The translations under genes and the position numbers were made by a program. Below, piece after piece: positions 61,990 to 64,000 of a stretch of 64,000 nucleotides of DNA. Numbering within the stretch: position 1 is the stretch's first letter; each line of letters begins with the position of its first letter. A model generated the notes under the pieces. That model ran no database searches, was not told where the DNA came from, and saw nothing but the letters and a program-made list of their open reading frames with translations. This DNA comes from Bordetella genomosp. 10 (GTDB lineage Bacteria > Pseudomonadota > Gammaproteobacteria > Burkholderiales > Burkholderiaceae_B): positions 2,098,083 to 2,162,082 of the forward strand of contig NZ_NEVM01000001.1 of assembly GCF_002261225.1 (NCBI RefSeq). Direction: 5' to 3'.

Positions 61990-63473
61990 GTCGCGAAATT
62001 CTTCTGTTGGTCGACGCCTTGGCGCGCGAAAAGAACGTTACGCGCGAGGTTGTGTTCGGAGCGCTCGAAAGTGCGCTGGCTTCGGCCATGAAAAAGCGGT
62101 TCAAGGACGATGCGGACATTCGTGTTTCCATCGATCGTGAAACCGGCAGTCACGAAGGTTTTCGCCGTTGGCTGGTAGTGCCCGACGAGGCCGGTCTGCA
62201 GGAACCCGACAAGCAGGAAATGCTCTCGGACGCCCGCGAAATCGTGCCCAATATCGAAGTCGGCGAGTACATCGAGGAACCGCTCGAGCCCATCGAGTTC
62301 GGCCGTATCGGCGCGCAGGCGGCCAAGCAGGCCATCCTGCAGAAGATCCGCGACGCCGAGCGCGAGCAGGTGCTCAACGACTTCCTGGACCGCGGCGAGA
62401 CCATCGTGTCCGGCACGGTCAAGCGCATGGACAAGGGCGACGCCATCATCGAGACCGGCAAGATCGAAGCCCGCCTGCCGCGCTCGGAGATGATCCCCAA
62501 GGAAAACATCCGCGTGGCCGACCGCGTGCGCGCCTACGTGCTGAAGGTGGACCACGCCGCGCGTGGCCAACAGGTCATCCTGTCGCGCACGTCGCCGGAA
62601 TTCATCCGCCAGCTCTTCGAAAACGAAGTGCCCGAGATCGAGCAGGGCCTGCTGGAGATCAAGGCGGCGGCGCGCGACGCCGGCGTGCGCGCGAAGATCG
62701 CGGTGGTCGCCTACGACAAGCGCATCGATCCCATCGGCACCTGCGTGGGCATGCGCGGTTCGCGCGTGACCGCCGTGCGCAACGAGCTCGGCGGCGAGCA
62801 GGTCGATATCGTGCTGTGGTCAGAAGAGCCCGCGCAGTTCGTCATCGGCGCGCTGGCGCCGGCGAACGTGGAATCGATCCTGGTCGACGAGGACAAGCAC
62901 GCCATGGACGTGGTGGTCGACGAGGAAAACCTGCCCAAGGCCATCGGCGCCAAGGGCCAGAACGTGCGCCTGGCGTCCGAGCTGACCGGCTGGCAGATCA
63001 ATATCATGACGCCGGAAGAAAGCCAGAATCGCCAGGAGTCCGAGCGTTCCACCCTGCGCGCCACGTTCATGAGCAAGCTGGACGTGGACGAGGAAGTGGC
63101 CGACATCCTGATCGATGAAGGTTTCGCGGGCCTGGAGGAAATCGCCTACGTGCCCATGCAGGAACTGCTGGAGATCGAGGCCTTCGACGAAGACACGATC
63201 AACGAGTTGCGCACCCGCGCGCGCAACGCCCTGCTGACCGAAGCGATTGCCCAGGAAGAAGCCCTGGAAACGGCGCAGGATTTGCTGGCGCTGGAAGGCA
63301 TGACGCCGGAGCTCGCCGCCAAGCTGGCCGAACGCAAGGTCCACACGCGTGACGACCTGGCGGAGCTGGCTACCGATGAGCTGTCGGAAATCTCCGGCCT
63401 GGACGAGCAGGCCGCCAGCGATCTGATCATGCGCGCCCGCGCGCATTGGTTCGACGAGAAGGAAGGGGGGTAG
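61986..63473 (+). CDS. nusA: Transcription termination/antitermination protein NusA
   Basis: 495 residues. The N-terminal RNAP-binding domain is followed by S1 ([20 protein letters not shown]), KH1 with [26 protein letters not shown] and KH2 with [20 protein letters not shown]. Two C-terminal acidic repeats follow (from about residue 365), as in E. coli. It binds RNA polymerase and may sense the leader terminator upstream of rimP. Confidence 0.97.
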   Translation: MSREILLLVDALAREKNVTREVVFGALESALASAMKKRFKDDADIRVSIDRETGSHEGFRRWLVVPDEAGLQEPDKQEMLSDAREIVPNIEVGEYIEEPLEPIEFGRIGAQAAKQAILQKIRDAEREQVLNDFLDRGETIVSGTVKRMDKGDAIIETGKIEARLPRSEMIPKENIRVADRVRAYVLKVDHAARGQQVILSRTSPEFIRQLFENEVPEIEQGLLEIKAAARDAGVRAKIAVVAYDKRIDPIGTCVGMRGSRVTAVRNELGGEQVDIVLWSEEPAQFVIGALAPANVESILVDEDKHAMDVVVDEENLPKAIGAKGQNVRLASELTGWQINIMTPEESQNRQESERSTLRATFMSKLDVDEEVADILIDEGFAGLEEIAYVPMQELLEIEAFDEDTINELRTRARNALLTEAIAQEEALETAQDLLALEGMTPELAAKLAERKVHTRDDLAELATDELSEISGLDEQAASDLIMRARAHWFDEKEGG

Positions 63474-63557
63474 GCCGCCGAGCGGCCCGCCTGGTAATCG
63501 TTTTATTGGATTGCGCTAGTTATATTGTTAGATCGCCGTACACAGGAAGAACGCCTA

Positions 63558-64000
63558 ATGTCGAGCAACACCGTCGCCCAGTTCGCTTCCGAGCTGAAAA
63601 TGCCTGCCAACGTGCTACTGGAACAGTTGCGCTCGGCAGGCGTTGAACTCAAATCGGTAGACGACGCCGTCACCGACAGCGACAAGGCGAAACTGCTCGA
63701 CTCGCTGCGCCGCGCCCATGGCGCCGCCGCGGAGGGCAAGAAAATCACCTTGACCCGTCGCCAGACCTCGGAAATCCGCCAGGCCGACGCGACCGGCCGC
63801 TCGCGCACCATCCAGGTGGAGGTGCGCAAGAAGCGCGTGTTCGTCAAGCGTGATCCGGCCGAGCTCGCCGCCGAAGCGGCCGCCGCCGCGCAGGAAGCCG
63901 CCACGGCCGAACCGGCCGGCGAGCAGGCTGCCGCCGCGCCGGCGCCCGCCGCCAGCGCCACGCCGGCCGCCGCTTCCCCGGCGCCCGCCACGCCCGCGTC
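63558..64000 (+). CDS. infB: Translation initiation factor IF-2, N-terminal part
   Basis: The gene runs off the window; 147 residues are visible. [38 protein letters not shown] is the IF2 N-terminal domain, followed by [33 protein letters not shown]. An Ala/Pro-rich linker begins near residue 105. AGGAAG precedes the ATG. Follows nusA by 84 bp, the standard order. Confidence 0.95.
   Translation, partial: MSSNTVAQFASELKMPANVLLEQLRSAGVELKSVDDAVTDSDKAKLLDSLRRAHGAAAEGKKITLTRRQTSEIRQADATGRSRTIQVEVRKKRVFVKRDPAELAAEAAAAAQEAATAEPAGEQAAAAPAPAASATPAAASPAPATPA

Overview
The window is a high-GC (about two thirds by eye) stretch of a betaproteobacterial chromosome. It is most like Bordetella/Achromobacter (Alcaligenaceae, Burkholderiales). 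Evidence: three Bug-type periplasmic receptors without linked transporters, an APS-reductase type CysH in a sulfate operon, a very long RluB, and the scpB-rluB-rimP-nusA-infB order next to initiator tRNA. No insertion sequence, prophage, rRNA operon or CRISPR array was seen. It reads as ordinary chromosome interspersed with metabolic accessory clusters.

Layout. 1-1824: end of a multidomain rhodanese, a cysteine-dioxygenase-like cupin and a GST. 1847-3986: divergent MltB-type transglycosylase and HDAC-like deacetylase. 4245-8722: etfB-etfA, an acyl-CoA dehydrogenase and a 1-Cys peroxiredoxin. 8974-16241: one uninterrupted sulfate assimilation cluster, sbp-cysT-cysW-cysA-cysH-cysD-cysN. 16427-17663: a radical SAM protein of the PA0069 / spore photoproduct lyase-like type behind a near-perfect LexA box. 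18139-18879: rplS alone behind a roughly 300-nt structured leader. 19081-25001: NudL-type Nudix, rsgA, M48 protease, orn, a LysR regulator and dbpA. 25217-30090: a hydroxyacid cluster (HIBADH family, two Bug receptors, DUF1185, 2-hydroxyacid dehydrogenase). 30170-36396: MATE pump, GT-C glycosyltransferase, rpmE (type B), radC, fkpB, ispH. 36455-38989: garD with its GntR regulator. 39287-40577: tRNA-Thr, a stand-alone winged-helix protein and tRNA-Asn. 40869-48344: a catabolic cluster (two acyl-CoA dehydrogenases, LysR, Zn-alcohol dehydrogenase, CaiB-type CoA transferase, MaoC, Bug). 48451-52758: an MsrP-like molybdoenzyme, a cytochrome b and a periplasmic protein, divergent from a two-component system across a CusR/HprR-like box. 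52872-55868: O-methyltransferase, small ORF, RidA and CobW GTPase. 56666-64000: tRNA-fMet, scpB, rluB, rimP, nusA and the start of infB.

How the genes work together. The sulfate genes take sulfate from import to sulfite, without sulfite reductase here. ETF can take electrons from the acyl-CoA dehydrogenases in the window. The 40.9-48.3 kb cluster looks like beta-oxidation of an unknown acid: CoA transfer, dehydrogenation, hydration, alcohol oxidation. Its LysR may act on two matching GTAT-N6-ATAC sites.

The most unusual signals are not genes. (1) Many intergenic gaps hold short degenerate tandem arrays whose unit length differs from locus to locus (7, 11, 12, 13, 14, 15, 16, 18, 22 and 26 bp). 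They often start inside the last codons of a gene. Two 13-bp arrays in the catabolic cluster share one consensus. (2) The redox module at 48.4-52.8 kb parallels HprRS-MsrPQ but has different partners. (3) The LexA-controlled radical SAM enzyme is a DNA-repair candidate.
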